Source: Hyphomicrobiaceae bacterium
Lineage (GTDB): Bacteria; Pseudomonadota; Alphaproteobacteria; Rhizobiales; Devosiaceae
Reading direction: 5' to 3'
Assembly (NCBI GenBank): GCA_020638095.1
Contig: JACKJF010000003.1
Coordinates: 992,001 to 1,056,000 of the forward strand
DNA length: 64,000 nt
Shown: piece after piece, positions 8,002-16,382 of the stretch
How the letters are laid out: each line of letters opens with the position of its first letter
Numbering within the stretch: the first letter of the stretch is position 1
Translations under genes and position numbers: made by a program
The notes under the pieces: model-generated
Databases searched by the model: none
Seen by the model: only the letters and a program-made list of their open reading frames with translations
What the model was told of the DNA's origin: nothing

Positions 8002-8349
8002 ATGCCGCGCATCATAGGTGACGATCACGATGCGACGATGAAAGAGATTGAACGCCTGCGGAATGTCTGGTGGGCGTTCTTTCAGGGTTTCGTGGAAACG
8101 AAGGATGCGGCCTCGCGCTACGCGGGCTTGGTCGAGACGACCGCTGGTTTTCTCGAAGCCCATGCCGAGCAGGGATTTTTCCTGCTCAACCTGACCAACC
8201 CGAACTGTCCTGAAATGCCTGATACGCCGCTTGCCAAGAAGGTCGAGAACCGTGCGCGGGAGATGGACGGGCTGCACACCATGTTGCGCATATCCCGCAA
8301 TCCGCCGGAACGGTTCCGGTGCTTTCACGGATATGATCCGGCGGCATAG
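8002..8349 (+). CDS. Small cytosolic protein of unknown function
   Basis: About 115 residues starting at ATG 8002 (MPRIIGDDHDATMKE), chosen because GGGGA lies just upstream; earlier in-frame starts overlap the previous gene. The sequence is helical, with a tryptophan-rich VWWAFFQGF segment and no signal peptide. No family recognised. It probably shares a transcript with the secreted protein before it. It ends two bases from the convergent membrane protein. Confidence 0.55.
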   Translation: MPRIIGDDHDATMKEIERLRNVWWAFFQGFVETKDAASRYAGLVETTAGFLEAHAEQGFFLLNLTNPNCPEMPDTPLAKKVENRAREMDGLHTMLRISRNPPERFRCFHGYDPAA

Positions 8350-8351
8350 CC

Positions 8352-9011
8352 TCAATCGATATAGTAACTGCCGTCCTTCCCCGCCGACGACTGCGCCCAG
8401 CGCAAGGCGTCTTCCGCGCTCAGGCTCGTGTCTTGCGCCTGACGGATCGCCTCGGCAGCTTGGGTGATCTGGGTTGCGATGATTCTGGCCTCGCTCTCGA
8501 TGTTCTGGAAGACCGTAACCGGCAATTCCTCGCCGGTGCGAAACACCAGCAGCACGGCGAAGTCGGCTTGATCCTTTCGGACCTCGACGGAAGCCAACTC
8601 GTCAAAGGCGTTTGCGACAAGTGTGAGATCGGGTTCCTTGTCACGCCTGCCACCCAACGGGAAGCCGTGCGAGAACCATATCTCGCCGCTCTTGGTGAAC
8701 ACGATCTGGCGTTGCCTGAGCTGGTATTTGCTCAATACAAAAAAGAAGAAGGCATAGAGCGCCGCGAGAACGATAAAGACAGGGATGTTGTCTCCGCCAT
8801 ACATGATCGCGCGATAAAGATAGACACAGGCCGCGACCAGAAGCGCGAGCGCGCCGAGCGTCTGTGTAACCGCTACGAAGGGGCGGCGTTCGAACCAGAT
8901 GAATCCGGCCTCCGTGAGATTGCCGTTTGCATCGCGTTCCCTGATCTGCCAGCGCTCAAGGTTCCTGCGGCCCCGAATGCCCTCGTACTTCATCTTGTTC
9001 GAGATCGACAT
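8352..9011 (-). CDS. Two-helix membrane protein next to the coupling protein
   Basis: 219 residues from the ATG at 9011, which lies two bases after the TraG stop; the open frame continues upstream inside traG but only as overlap. Two membrane helices are clear (about 46-68 and 75-94), followed by a soluble domain of about 125 residues rich in beta-type sequence (a PH-like layout). The neighbouring TraG lacks the usual N-terminal membrane helices, so this protein could supply a membrane anchor for it; that is inference from position only. No family recognised. Confidence 0.6.
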   Translation of the reverse strand: MSISNKMKYEGIRGRRNLERWQIRERDANGNLTEAGFIWFERRPFVAVTQTLGALALLVAACVYLYRAIMYGGDNIPVFIVLAALYAFFFFVLSKYQLRQRQIVFTKSGEIWFSHGFPLGGRRDKEPDLTLVANAFDELASVEVRKDQADFAVLLVFRTGEELPVTVFQNIESEARIIATQITQAAEAIRQAQDTSLSAEDALRWAQSSAGKDGSYYID

Positions 9012-9013
9012 GT

Positions 9014-10402
9014 TCACCGGACTTCTCCAATCGAAAGCCGTTGCAGATAGATGGGCGGTCGGCCGGAACAAAGAATCAACTGGCGTCCTGTTTCCCGCGC
9101 GAAATAGTAGGTGATTTCGGAAGCGTCCAATAGTTGCAGATGTCTTGGATTTTCCTTTATCCCCGTATCGCCTTCCTGCATCAATCTTGAGGTCAGGCGC
9201 GTGCTTTGCCGTTCCATGATGGTTGTCTGGCCGAGCATCTTTGCCAGATACTCGGTCGTGGTTGCATCGACATTGCCGAATGCCTGAATGATCCCCGCAT
9301 TGCCAAGGAAGGTCTCCCACGATTGCGGGTAGTGGGTTTTAAGTTGGGTCAGGTCTTGCAGGATGACCCAGAGCTTCACCCCGTATCCGGCCATGTAACC
9401 GGCGGCCATCTCTATCGAGCGCATCTGACCCAGCGCCGCGAACTCTTCCAGAATGAACCAGACGGGCTTGGCCTCGCGCGGCGCGGGATTCCGTTCCATC
9501 GCGGCCAGAGCCATGTTGATGACGAGCCGCAGCCAACGGAAATGCACCCCAAGCTTGGTGGCGGGCAGGACCAGATAGAGGGTCATGCCGCCCCTAAGAT
9601 CGCGCAAGGCAAAATCGGAAGACCTCGATATCCGGTCTATATCCCGCAAAGGTGCGAGCTGGGTGTCTCCCGTGCTCATGATCGAGCCGTATTCGGTTCC
9701 GCCCGCATGCAGGCGGGCAAGCGCAGTCGTCGCGACATCGGCGGGAAACCCGTCGAACGCCTTGCTCATTATCATGCGCTCGAAAAAGGCTTGTTGCATC
9801 TTGGTCGAGGCGAAGAAACGCGTGAGTGTTCCAAGCGTGGCCGGTTGGCTCGCCTCGTCGGATAGCAGGTGCAGAATGACCGCATGCAGTATTTTGCGTG
9901 CCGAGTTCGGCCAGTGCGGGTCTTTGCCTTCATTGACGATCAGGGACTCGGCGAGCGCTGCTGCTTCCCCGTACTGGTATTGCGGATCGCAGGCCATCAA
10001 CTCGTCAAAGGGATTGAAGGACGAACCGCGCTCGCTACTGCCGCGCCGCGCCAGTTCGTCCAGCGGATCGAGGATGAACACCTTTTGCCCCAAGGAGCGG
10101 CGATGGCGCGCTGTCGTTTCCGTAAGTTCGCCCTTTGGATCGATCACCACGGCGGAGCCGGTATAGGTCTTGAGGTTCGGGATCAGGACCGTCTGGGATT
10201 TACCGGCGCGGCTTCCGGCAATGGTGATGATATGCCGGTCGTCGATCCTGCCGATCAAACGCTCGCCCCAGCGGCCCAGAAGGGCCGCGCCGTCGCGATA
10301 CGTCCATGACGGCCCCAGCCGGTCGGGATCGGCCCATTCGGCGTCATAAGGTAGTTCTAACGGATTGTTCGGATTGCCGCGCGGCGGGAATGTCTTGCGC
10401 AT
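9014..10402 (-). CDS. Type IV coupling protein, VirD4/TraG family, no N-terminal membrane anchor
   Basis: 462 residues. Walker A GSRAGKSQT at 63-71, then VIDPKGEL at 86-93; Walker B-like VWFILEEFAALG at 314-325; GNVDATTTEYLAKMLG and a C-terminal tail complete the VirD4/TraG ATPase. Such proteins dock the relaxase-DNA complex to a type IV secretion channel and use ATP. Typical members begin with two membrane helices; this one starts directly with a soluble segment, so it is a short form. It follows the relaxase on the same strand (18-base gap). No secretion-channel genes are in the window, so a helper element would be needed. Confidence 0.92.
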   Translation of the reverse strand: MRKTFPPRGNPNNPLELPYDAEWADPDRLGPSWTYRDGAALLGRWGERLIGRIDDRHIITIAGSRAGKSQTVLIPNLKTYTGSAVVIDPKGELTETTARHRRSLGQKVFILDPLDELARRGSSERGSSFNPFDELMACDPQYQYGEAAALAESLIVNEGKDPHWPNSARKILHAVILHLLSDEASQPATLGTLTRFFASTKMQQAFFERMIMSKAFDGFPADVATTALARLHAGGTEYGSIMSTGDTQLAPLRDIDRISRSSDFALRDLRGGMTLYLVLPATKLGVHFRWLRLVINMALAAMERNPAPREAKPVWFILEEFAALGQMRSIEMAAGYMAGYGVKLWVILQDLTQLKTHYPQSWETFLGNAGIIQAFGNVDATTTEYLAKMLGQTTIMERQSTRLTSRLMQEGDTGIKENPRHLQLLDASEITYYFARETGRQLILCSGRPPIYLQRLSIGEVR

Positions 10403-10420
10403 CTCATCGACCCTCCAACG

Positions 10421-11683
10421 CTACGGTGCGGGCACCGGATCGCGCGAGCGTTCCGGCGCGTTCCCGTTCGCCCGCATGGGATGCAGCACGGTTGCGATCT
10501 GGCGATAGACATGCAGACGCGCGGCGCGATGTGCCTCTCGCTGCCTGTCCATGTGGGTTTGCAATTCCCGCCGTTCGGCGATCTGGGTGCGGAACAGCAG
10601 TTCCTTCTCGCTACGGTCGCGCATGCGCGATTGCGTCACTTCCCGCTCGTTCTCGCGGCGAAGCTCGCGCGCCCGTCCGGTCAGCAAGTCCCAGACACCC
10701 ATGACGCCTTTGCGGAACCGCTTTGCGCGTTCGACTTCCTCTTCGCGCTGGCGAAGGCGTTGACGCGCCGCCAGTTGCTCGCGTTCCAGCCTTTGCTTGC
10801 GAACCAGAGTTTCGCGCGCGTCGGCGAGCGGTTGGCTTTCCGTCTCTTGAGCGGATTTCATTTCGCGCAAATATCCGCGCATGTTCCGCGACAGGGTGTT
10901 GCGGATCATGTCTTTCGTTTGGTCAACTGACGACAATTGGTCCGGTTCGCCGAGACGTTCGCGCACGGCCTTGGTTTTGACGCCTGCCCAGCGGGACAGG
11001 GAAAACACCTCGCCGTGGATATCGACGGCGACAAAGCCGCGCCGGTCGCCGCGCGCCAGATGGAAGCCGTGTTCCTGAAGCGCATGCTTCAGGCTCTTCT
11101 GGTCATCGGAATGCGCCCAAGCTTGTTGGAACATCTGCTTGATCTCGCGCGGGTCGAGATCGAGACGCTTGGCCTGCTGCCATTCGGCCAGCGTGAAGTT
11201 GAGCGGATTCTTCCAGCCATTCTCGCGGTGGCCGTCCGGCAGCTCCCAGCCATGTTCGAGGTAGAGTTCCTTGGATAGATTGCGCAGACGGTTTTTGAAG
11301 TGCGGCAGGTTGATCGCCTTCATCTCGTTCCCGTCGATGCGCGACCACACGACATGCGCATGCCTGCGGCCCTGCTTTTCGTGGATAACCACCGCGCGCG
11401 GCTGGCCCATAAGCCCCAGCCGCTCTTCGGCGGCGTCTGCCGCGTCCATGATCGCCTCGAATCCGGCGTCCTGATCCCTAGGCGGGTTGAGGCTCAGGCT
11501 GAACAGGAATTGCTGGCAGCGCGTGGCCTTGGAGATCGCATGCGCCTCCTCCAACGCACCGGAGAGATCACCGGCCATAAAGCCACGCAGTTCGACCAGT
11601 TCGATATGATCGTTATCGCGGTCATTCATCAAGTGATGCGCGAGCTGGGCAGCGCCGCCGCGCTGCGAACCTTTGAGGATCAT
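10421..11683 (-). CDS. Relaxase / mobilization nuclease
   Basis: 420 residues. The N-terminal half is a MobA/VirD2-type relaxase (PF03432-like): HHLMNDRDN near the N-terminus and the metal-binding histidine block HEKQGRRHAHVVW at 101-113 (H101, H108, H110). The C-terminal 180 residues are highly charged and probably coiled coil (QRLRQREEEVERAKRFRKG). It nicks oriT and pilots the strand to the recipient. Its start overlaps the MobC-like gene by ATGA, forming the usual mobC-relaxase-traG order. Confidence 0.9.
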   Translation of the reverse strand: MILKGSQRGGAAQLAHHLMNDRDNDHIELVELRGFMAGDLSGALEEAHAISKATRCQQFLFSLSLNPPRDQDAGFEAIMDAADAAEERLGLMGQPRAVVIHEKQGRRHAHVVWSRIDGNEMKAINLPHFKNRLRNLSKELYLEHGWELPDGHRENGWKNPLNFTLAEWQQAKRLDLDPREIKQMFQQAWAHSDDQKSLKHALQEHGFHLARGDRRGFVAVDIHGEVFSLSRWAGVKTKAVRERLGEPDQLSSVDQTKDMIRNTLSRNMRGYLREMKSAQETESQPLADARETLVRKQRLEREQLAARQRLRQREEEVERAKRFRKGVMGVWDLLTGRARELRRENEREVTQSRMRDRSEKELLFRTQIAERRELQTHMDRQREAHRAARLHVYRQIATVLHPMRANGNAPERSRDPVPAP

Positions 11684-12141
11684 CGGCCATGATCCTCCGA
11701 AAACTTTGACGCCTTCAGGAAGGCGGGAATCAGGACGGGTGCATCGTCATTCTCTTCCGGCCCATCCACCTGCTTGCCAAGCGCCCGCAGAAGCATGGCC
11801 CTAATGGCGGCGAGATCGTCGCAGGCTTCAAGGATGCGGCTAACCGTGTCCTCGTCCGCGATCAGGCTTCCCGATTGTGCGGCGTCGGCCAGCGCCGCCA
11901 GATTGACGGTCAGGGAAGCCTTTCCGAGGGCCGAGAGGATGCGGGCCACGATGGCCCGATCCGCCAGCGCCTTGCGCCCGTACGTGCGCACGCTTGGGCG
12001 ATTTCCATCGAAAAGAACGCCGCGAATATACGTACTCAACGGCAGATTGCCCGCCCGTACGTCCAGCGCCTGACGCTCGGCATCGGAAACGCGCAGGGAA
12101 ATGGGGGCGCTACGCTTGGCTTTGTTCGGAGAGCCGGTCAT
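11680..12141 (-). CDS. MobC-like relaxosome accessory protein
   Basis: 153 residues. APISLRVSDAERQALDVRAGNLPLS-type N-terminus reads as a ribbon-helix-helix DNA-binding motif, followed by a helical region (SALGKASLTVNLAALADAA...) seen in MobC-type oriT-binding proteins. Coupled to the relaxase by ATGA overlap. It would bind oriT, bend DNA and help the relaxase open the nick site. Name by context and fold; sequence identity to a named MobC cannot be checked. Confidence 0.75.
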   Translation of the reverse strand: MTGSPNKAKRSAPISLRVSDAERQALDVRAGNLPLSTYIRGVLFDGNRPSVRTYGRKALADRAIVARILSALGKASLTVNLAALADAAQSGSLIADEDTVSRILEACDDLAAIRAMLLRALGKQVDGPEENDDAPVLIPAFLKASKFSEDHGR

Positions 12142-12335
12142 GGGCGCGGCCCCCGAATGCCGGTTCCCGATTTACGTAAGATTTCGTTCCAGTTGGCTAA
12201 TTCCTCGAAAAGCGCGTTCGAAGGTTCTCCTTCGAGGTGCGCCACTTCGCAGCCGTTTTGCGCATGCAAATCCATCGGTCCGGTGGACTTATGGAAGGCA
12301 AGAAGGCCATGAGGGCCGTGCCCGAGGGGCGGCAA
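12138..12335 (-). CDS. Possible small protein upstream of the mobC-like gene
   Basis: A 65-codon frame starting at TTG (12335) or at an internal ATG (12275) whose TGA overlaps the next gene by ATGA. The overlap is the only support: no clear ribosome site, no known domain. It may instead be leader sequence of the mobilization operon. Confidence 0.25.
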   Translation of the reverse strand: MPPLGHGPHGLLAFHKSTGPMDLHAQNGCEVAHLEGEPSNALFEELANWNEILRKSGTGIRGPRP

Positions 12336-12491
12336 GTTTCAGCGAAGGTGAATGAGCGTCTCAGGTGGTGAGGTTCAAGCGCTGCAAGGCCACGAAGCCT
12401 GCGGTCATAATTGCACGAAATCGCTATGCGCCCTGGCGTCCTCGGTCCGTCATGCGACCTGGATCAGGCGGCTCTGTCGCGGAGCCAGGTC
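12336..12491. other. Possible oriT region / right end of the mobilizable element
   Basis: This stretch lies directly upstream of the mobilization operon. It contains TATGCGCCCT (12425-12434), close to the TAAGTGCGCCCT nick region of RSF1010-type plasmids, preceded by an imperfect hairpin GCAAGGC/GCCTGC (about 12384-12402). Beyond it begins chromosomal-looking sequence with the 3' end of a LuxR-type gene. No flanking att repeat is visible, because the other end is outside the window. Confidence 0.3.
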
Positions 12492-13784
12492 TCATAAATC
12501 GAGGCGGGCGACGATCTTGGCCAGTTCGCTCTGTTTTGAAATGCCCAGCTTTCCGTAGATCGCCTTCAAGGTTGACCGCGCGGTATTTTCCGAAATCTGA
12601 AGCAGATTTGCACTGTCGCCCACTGAACGGCCCGAACCGACTGCGGAGGCCAGTCTCGCTTCGGCTGGTGTGAGCCCCAGCAATTGCAGAAGCGAAGGGA
12701 TGTCGACCCCCGGCAAAGCTTCAGGATCGCGAAACAGAACCAGAATGGCCGCTTCTCCCGCCAATGCCGCCGAAACAGGAAGCGCGTGGACAAGCATGGG
12801 CAGAGATGTCTCCGGCCGTTCAATGGCGATTGGCTCGGACAGATGATCTCGGCCCTCCGAAACCAGTTCGAGCGCGGCGTCGAGGCGGGCCTGGTCTTCC
12901 CGGCGCCAGACCAGAAGGCGACCACCAATTTCGATCGCCTCCATCAGGCCTCGGGCCAGGTTGTTGACGAACAGGATTTTGCCGTCACGCGTCACAAGGG
13001 CTGCCGCCAGACCGATCCGTGAAAGAAGCTCCATCAACGCAAGGCGCGTGCCGCTATCCGCCGGTTGCGATGCACCTTCGGGCAGCGGCTCGAACGGACC
13101 GACGACCAGGCTCATTCTCGGCGCGAACAGTGCCCATGTTATCTCGGTCGGCTGCAACCCAGAAAGTCCGAAATGATCGGAATCGACCAGCCGGCAGGCC
13201 TCGGGCGACGCGGCGGGATATTGACCGGTAAATGCGACTTTGAGCATCTGGACATCGCCGTCCCAGGAATCCATCAGGTAATTGTGAATTCCGGATGTGA
13301 TCGGAGCATTGGGGTCCGGCGGGCTGTTCAATTCCATCTCTGCGATGAGCCCGTCGCCTTCGAAGGCGCGAGCGCTGATACGGTCCCCGTCGATCGCGAT
13401 GTCAGTGTGTCCGAGCCGAAATCCGGGTCCATAGTATTTTGCAAAGGCCCTGAAGGCGCGCTCGTCGTCTGTGTGCCGGACGATGTAATGGGCCACCGAA
13501 CCGTCTGAAGAGTTGAAGTTCCTGACCGCGATCGCGAGGTAGAATGATGTGTACGGCGTGACCGCCCAGCCCCTTGGGGCGTGGTACATCGCGAAAATGC
13601 CGCTGCAATCGTCGATTGGAACAAGGCCGCGCGGCAGATGGCGCCGAACGGCCGTCCCGTCGAATTTGACGCCTACGACCAGGTAGTTTTCGACTTCAAC
13701 TTGCCAAGGGGGAGGCGGGGCCTCGCGCATCGCTTCCGAAGACAGGCCCGAAAAGAAAGAACCAATTGACCCTGCTTCCGTCAT
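12492..13784 (-). CDS. LuxR-type regulator fused to an acetoacetate-decarboxylase-like domain
   Basis: 430 residues from the ATG at 13784, preceded by GGGGGCAG; the longer open frame upstream is non-coding in character. Residues about 20-230 look like the acetoacetate decarboxylase fold (opening with NYLVVGVKFDGTAVRRHLP, then YHAPRGWAVTPYTSFYLAIAV). About 240-340 is a PAS-like segment (LVTRDGKILFVNNLARGLME). The C-terminus LTPAEARLASAVGSGRS...SENTARSTLKAIYGKLGISKQSEL is a LuxR helix-turn-helix. A one-component sensor using an enzyme fold to bind a small ligand is the natural reading. It could regulate the exported-protein gene and the RiPP genes upstream. The ADC assignment is by fold pattern, moderately sure. 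Confidence 0.75.
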   Translation of the reverse strand: MTEAGSIGSFFSGLSSEAMREAPPPPWQVEVENYLVVGVKFDGTAVRRHLPRGLVPIDDCSGIFAMYHAPRGWAVTPYTSFYLAIAVRNFNSSDGSVAHYIVRHTDDERAFRAFAKYYGPGFRLGHTDIAIDGDRISARAFEGDGLIAEMELNSPPDPNAPITSGIHNYLMDSWDGDVQMLKVAFTGQYPAASPEACRLVDSDHFGLSGLQPTEITWALFAPRMSLVVGPFEPLPEGASQPADSGTRLALMELLSRIGLAAALVTRDGKILFVNNLARGLMEAIEIGGRLLVWRREDQARLDAALELVSEGRDHLSEPIAIERPETSLPMLVHALPVSAALAGEAAILVLFRDPEALPGVDIPSLLQLLGLTPAEARLASAVGSGRSVGDSANLLQISENTARSTLKAIYGKLGISKQSELAKIVARLDL

Positions 13785-13843
13785 TGCTGCCCCCGTGCAA
13801 CCAACGTTGAAGTCAAAGTGGCACCAGAATTCTCCCCTCCAAA

Positions 13844-13891
13844 TTTGCAGGTTTTTTGCCGCAAATTCAATTGCAGGCCTCAATTGCAGGC
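13844..13891. promoter_or_regulatory. TTGCAGG direct repeats in the promoter of the LuxR-fusion gene
   Basis: CAATTGCAGGC occurs at 13868-13878 and 13881-13891 (13-bp period), and a third TTTGCAGG lies at about 13844-13851. The spacing is close to one helical turn plus two bases. They sit 60-110 bases upstream of the regulator start and may be its own operators. Confidence 0.35.
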
Positions 13892-14020
13892 GTTTGAAGC
13901 AAAATGGGGACTTTTTTTCGGGAGCTTCGGCAAAAAAACTGACAAAGCCCCGTTTTGCGCCTGAAGTTTTTGTTGGAGTCGCCTGGCACCGAGCCCCCCC
14001 AAAAAGGCCTCTACAACGCC

Positions 14021-14599
14021 TCAGGCACCCTCGCATCGCACTTGCGCAAGGCTCTGGCCAGCCTCGTCAGCGGCCATGGTTATCTGGCCGGGCTCGTCGG
14101 TGAGCCCGAGCGAAATGATGGGAAACATGGCCTTCACACTTGATGCGCCGGGATTGCTGCCCTCGTACCGAAAGAGGATCAGGCTTCCCTGGCCTTGCGC
14201 ACCGGTAAACTTGCCGGTGCCGCACGTCACCTCGAAGCGGCCCTTACAGGCGGATGACACGGATTCCGGAGCGGCCGACTTCTGGCACTGCCACCGGATC
14301 TCCAGGAGGTCATTGTCCTTGTCGAGGGCGGTGCATTCGCCGCTCGAAACATCCGGCGCGACCTGGCTTCCCTCACAGGAGATCCGGCCAAACGAGATGG
14401 CAGGGCCGGCGGTGGCGTTCCCAAGCGAGGGCGACCATGGACCGGCGAACGCGAACCCGTCGGCACCGCGAGACTCGACGGGGAAAAGCCAGGTCGACAT
14501 CACTGACCCCGCTGTCCAGTACTCAGCCGCGTGCGCTTGCGCCAGCGCAAAGGCGATTGCGCTGAAAGCCTGAAGTCTGAGCACTGTCCTGGTAAGCAT
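14021..14599 (-). CDS. Exported protein of unknown function
   Basis: About 192 residues. The N-terminus LTRTVLRLQAFSAIAFALAQAHAAE is a Sec signal peptide. The mature protein has six cysteines (ISCEG, GECTA, WQCQ, ACKG, VTCG, VRCEG), suggesting disulfides, and many beta-type segments (FEVTCGTGKFTGAQGQGSL). No domain recognised. It precedes the LuxR-fusion gene on the same strand with a 236-base gap that holds a separate promoter. Confidence 0.6.
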   Translation of the reverse strand: MLTRTVLRLQAFSAIAFALAQAHAAEYWTAGSVMSTWLFPVESRGADGFAFAGPWSPSLGNATAGPAISFGRISCEGSQVAPDVSSGECTALDKDNDLLEIRWQCQKSAAPESVSSACKGRFEVTCGTGKFTGAQGQGSLILFRYEGSNPGASSVKAMFPIISLGLTDEPGQITMAADEAGQSLAQVRCEGA

Positions 14600-14804
14600 G
14601 GATACCACCCGGTCAGGCTGGCTCCGGTTTGTCCGATTCTCAGAGGCGCCGAACCTGCCATTGGAACGCTACGTGCCCGGCCAAAGCCTCGCACCCCGTA
14701 TTTGGGGGGTTCCTGGACCCAAAATCTCGGCCTCTGGATGGATTTCCGTCTCCAACCGCGGCGAAATCGCCTAATATCCGGGATCCGGCCGAAGGAGAGT
14801 TGGA

Positions 14805-15176
14805 ATGGACATGCACCAGACGCTCAGGGACCTTTGCGCGGCCTTCAATGCGCACGATCTCGATCGCATCATGGATTTCTTTGCCGAGGATTGCGTGCTC
14901 GAAATGCCGCGGGGAGACAGGCCCTGGGGCGCCCACTTCGAGGGAAAAGACGATGTGCGCCGCGCTCTTTCGACACGCTTCGAAGGTCTGCCCGATGTGC
15001 ATTATGGGAACGAAGAGCACTTCGTTGACCCAGCGGCCAATACCGGCATTTCAAAATGGATGCTGACCGGCACCACCCGCGACGGGATCAGAACCGAAGT
15101 CCACGGTTGCGATTTCTACACGTTCCGCGACGGCAAGGTGATCCGCAAGGATTCCTATTGGAAGATCGTGGTGTGA
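14805..15176 (+). CDS. SnoaL-like / NTF2-fold small protein
   Basis: 123 residues with a GGAGAG ribosome site. The pattern LCAAFNAHDLDRIMDFFAEDCVLEMP ... HFEGKDDVRRALSTRFEGLPDVHY ... CDFYTFRDGKVIRKDSYWK is that of SnoaL-like NTF2-fold proteins (cone-shaped barrel, hydrolase/isomerase or ligand-binding). Polyketide-type activity cannot be inferred. It is the only plus-strand gene in an otherwise minus-strand cluster. Confidence 0.8.
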   Translation: MDMHQTLRDLCAAFNAHDLDRIMDFFAEDCVLEMPRGDRPWGAHFEGKDDVRRALSTRFEGLPDVHYGNEEHFVDPAANTGISKWMLTGTTRDGIRTEVHGCDFYTFRDGKVIRKDSYWKIVV

Positions 15177-15203
15177 CCCTGACAATCGCCAGTTGGCTGC
15201 CGG

Positions 15204-15569
15204 CTAATGCCGGCTGAGCTCTGACTCAGCGTTTTCCTTCAAGTTCACCGGCGGGAAGCCGGTGAATTGCGGATCGGGGCGCATGATATCCCGCCATTCG
15301 GCGAAATCGTTGATCCGGTGCTCGGAAAACGCCTGCAGAAGCGTGGCGAGGAGATCGAGCGTCCCGTCGGCACCGAGCTTCATGATCACGCGTTCGCGGT
15401 GCGTTTCGACGGTGCGGGGACTGAGATGCAATTCCCCGGCAATCTGTTTGGCATTGCCGCCGCGAACGATCAGGCGCAGCACGCTCTTTTCGCGCGGGCT
15501 CAACCTTGCAAGGTTGTTGAGCACATAGTCGACTTTGCCATTGAGGTGGGTGGGGACAATCTGATTCAT
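15204..15569 (-). CDS. LuxR-family helix-turn-helix regulator
   Basis: 121 residues from the ATG at 15569, preceded by GGAGAG; an upstream ATG (15605) lacks a ribosome site. LSPREKSVLRLIVRGGNAKQ... LHLSPRTVETHRERVIMKLG is a standard LuxR/FixJ-type DNA-binding domain at about residues 24-75, with a 45-residue helical tail. There is no receiver or ligand domain, so it is either a stand-alone regulator or controlled by level. It lies just downstream of tfuA (67-base gap) and could control the RiPP operon. Confidence 0.85.
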   Translation of the reverse strand: MNQIVPTHLNGKVDYVLNNLARLSPREKSVLRLIVRGGNAKQIAGELHLSPRTVETHRERVIMKLGADGTLDLLATLLQAFSEHRINDFAEWRDIMRPDPQFTGFPPVNLKENAESELSRH

Positions 15570-15635
15570 GCCAGCTCTCCATGTCTTTGAAGAGCAGCCT
15601 GCCAAACGTCCCGTTATTTCAGCGTTAAATCTTTA

Positions 15636-16382
15636 TTAATCAACAAGTTGCGCGGTGGCGATTTCAGCCGAAAGCCGGCGCGCCACCTCCGTCCAGATAA
15701 TCGAGCCGGCAAACCAGGGCGCACGCTCCTGGCTCATTGTCCCGTCTGCTTCTGCATCGCGCACCGCTTCGACAACCGCGAGCGCGTCAGCGCTTTTGAC
15801 CGAGCGGCGGTGAGATTTGTAGAGCCTCCTGACGGCATCGGCACGTTGCCCAAGCCCCGCCGCCTCGATCATGCGGCGGATGCTCCGATCCTTGAAGAAG
15901 AGCCGCCTTGCGGCCTGGTCCAGCCGGGCGCACTCATTCCGGTCGATCAGGCCAGCAACATAAAGTTCACCGATCGTCGCCAGCGCGTCAACCAGCGCTT
16001 CGCTGAGCGGTACGAATCCCGCCTCCGCCGGACCGTTGATCACCGCCACGTCGCCATCGCTGGTCAGATCGCCGGCGCAATAGGCCGCCGCGACCTGCCC
16101 GACCGGTACCATGCCGAACGCAGCGCACTCTGCCGCGCGCAATGCGCCCATCGAAGCGCCCCCGAAAACTTTGACCCCCCGGCTCAGCGCATCGAGTATT
16201 TCCTTGTGCCACACCGAAGGGGACTGTTCGTAGTGTCCGTCGATCAGGCCGATGACCTTCGCCCCCGCTTCGGTCGCACGAAACACGTCGCCGAATTCCG
16301 CCGGCGGCGCAAACCTGATCGTACAGAACCTCGAAAGGTCCGCGCCGTGAAGGCTTGGTCCGGCAAACACGACGCGGTTCAT
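15636..16382 (-). CDS. tfuA: TfuA-like protein, partner of YcaO in peptide thioamidation
   Basis: 248 residues. The signature IGLIDGHYEQSPSVWHKEIL followed by GVKVFGGASMGALRAAEC (about residues 45-90) is diagnostic of TfuA. Work on archaeal and RiPP systems shows that TfuA proteins activate YcaO and supply sulfide (from thiocarboxylated ThiS) for backbone thioamide formation; TfuA is also needed for trifolitoxin. Its ATG overlaps the ycaO stop (ATGA). No dedicated ThiS or ThiF is nearby, so housekeeping sulfur carriers would have to serve. Confidence 0.9.
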   Translation of the reverse strand: MNRVVFAGPSLHGADLSRFCTIRFAPPAEFGDVFRATEAGAKVIGLIDGHYEQSPSVWHKEILDALSRGVKVFGGASMGALRAAECAAFGMVPVGQVAAAYCAGDLTSDGDVAVINGPAEAGFVPLSEALVDALATIGELYVAGLIDRNECARLDQAARRLFFKDRSIRRMIEAAGLGQRADAVRRLYKSHRRSVKSADALAVVEAVRDAEADGTMSQERAPWFAGSIIWTEVARRLSAEIATAQLVD

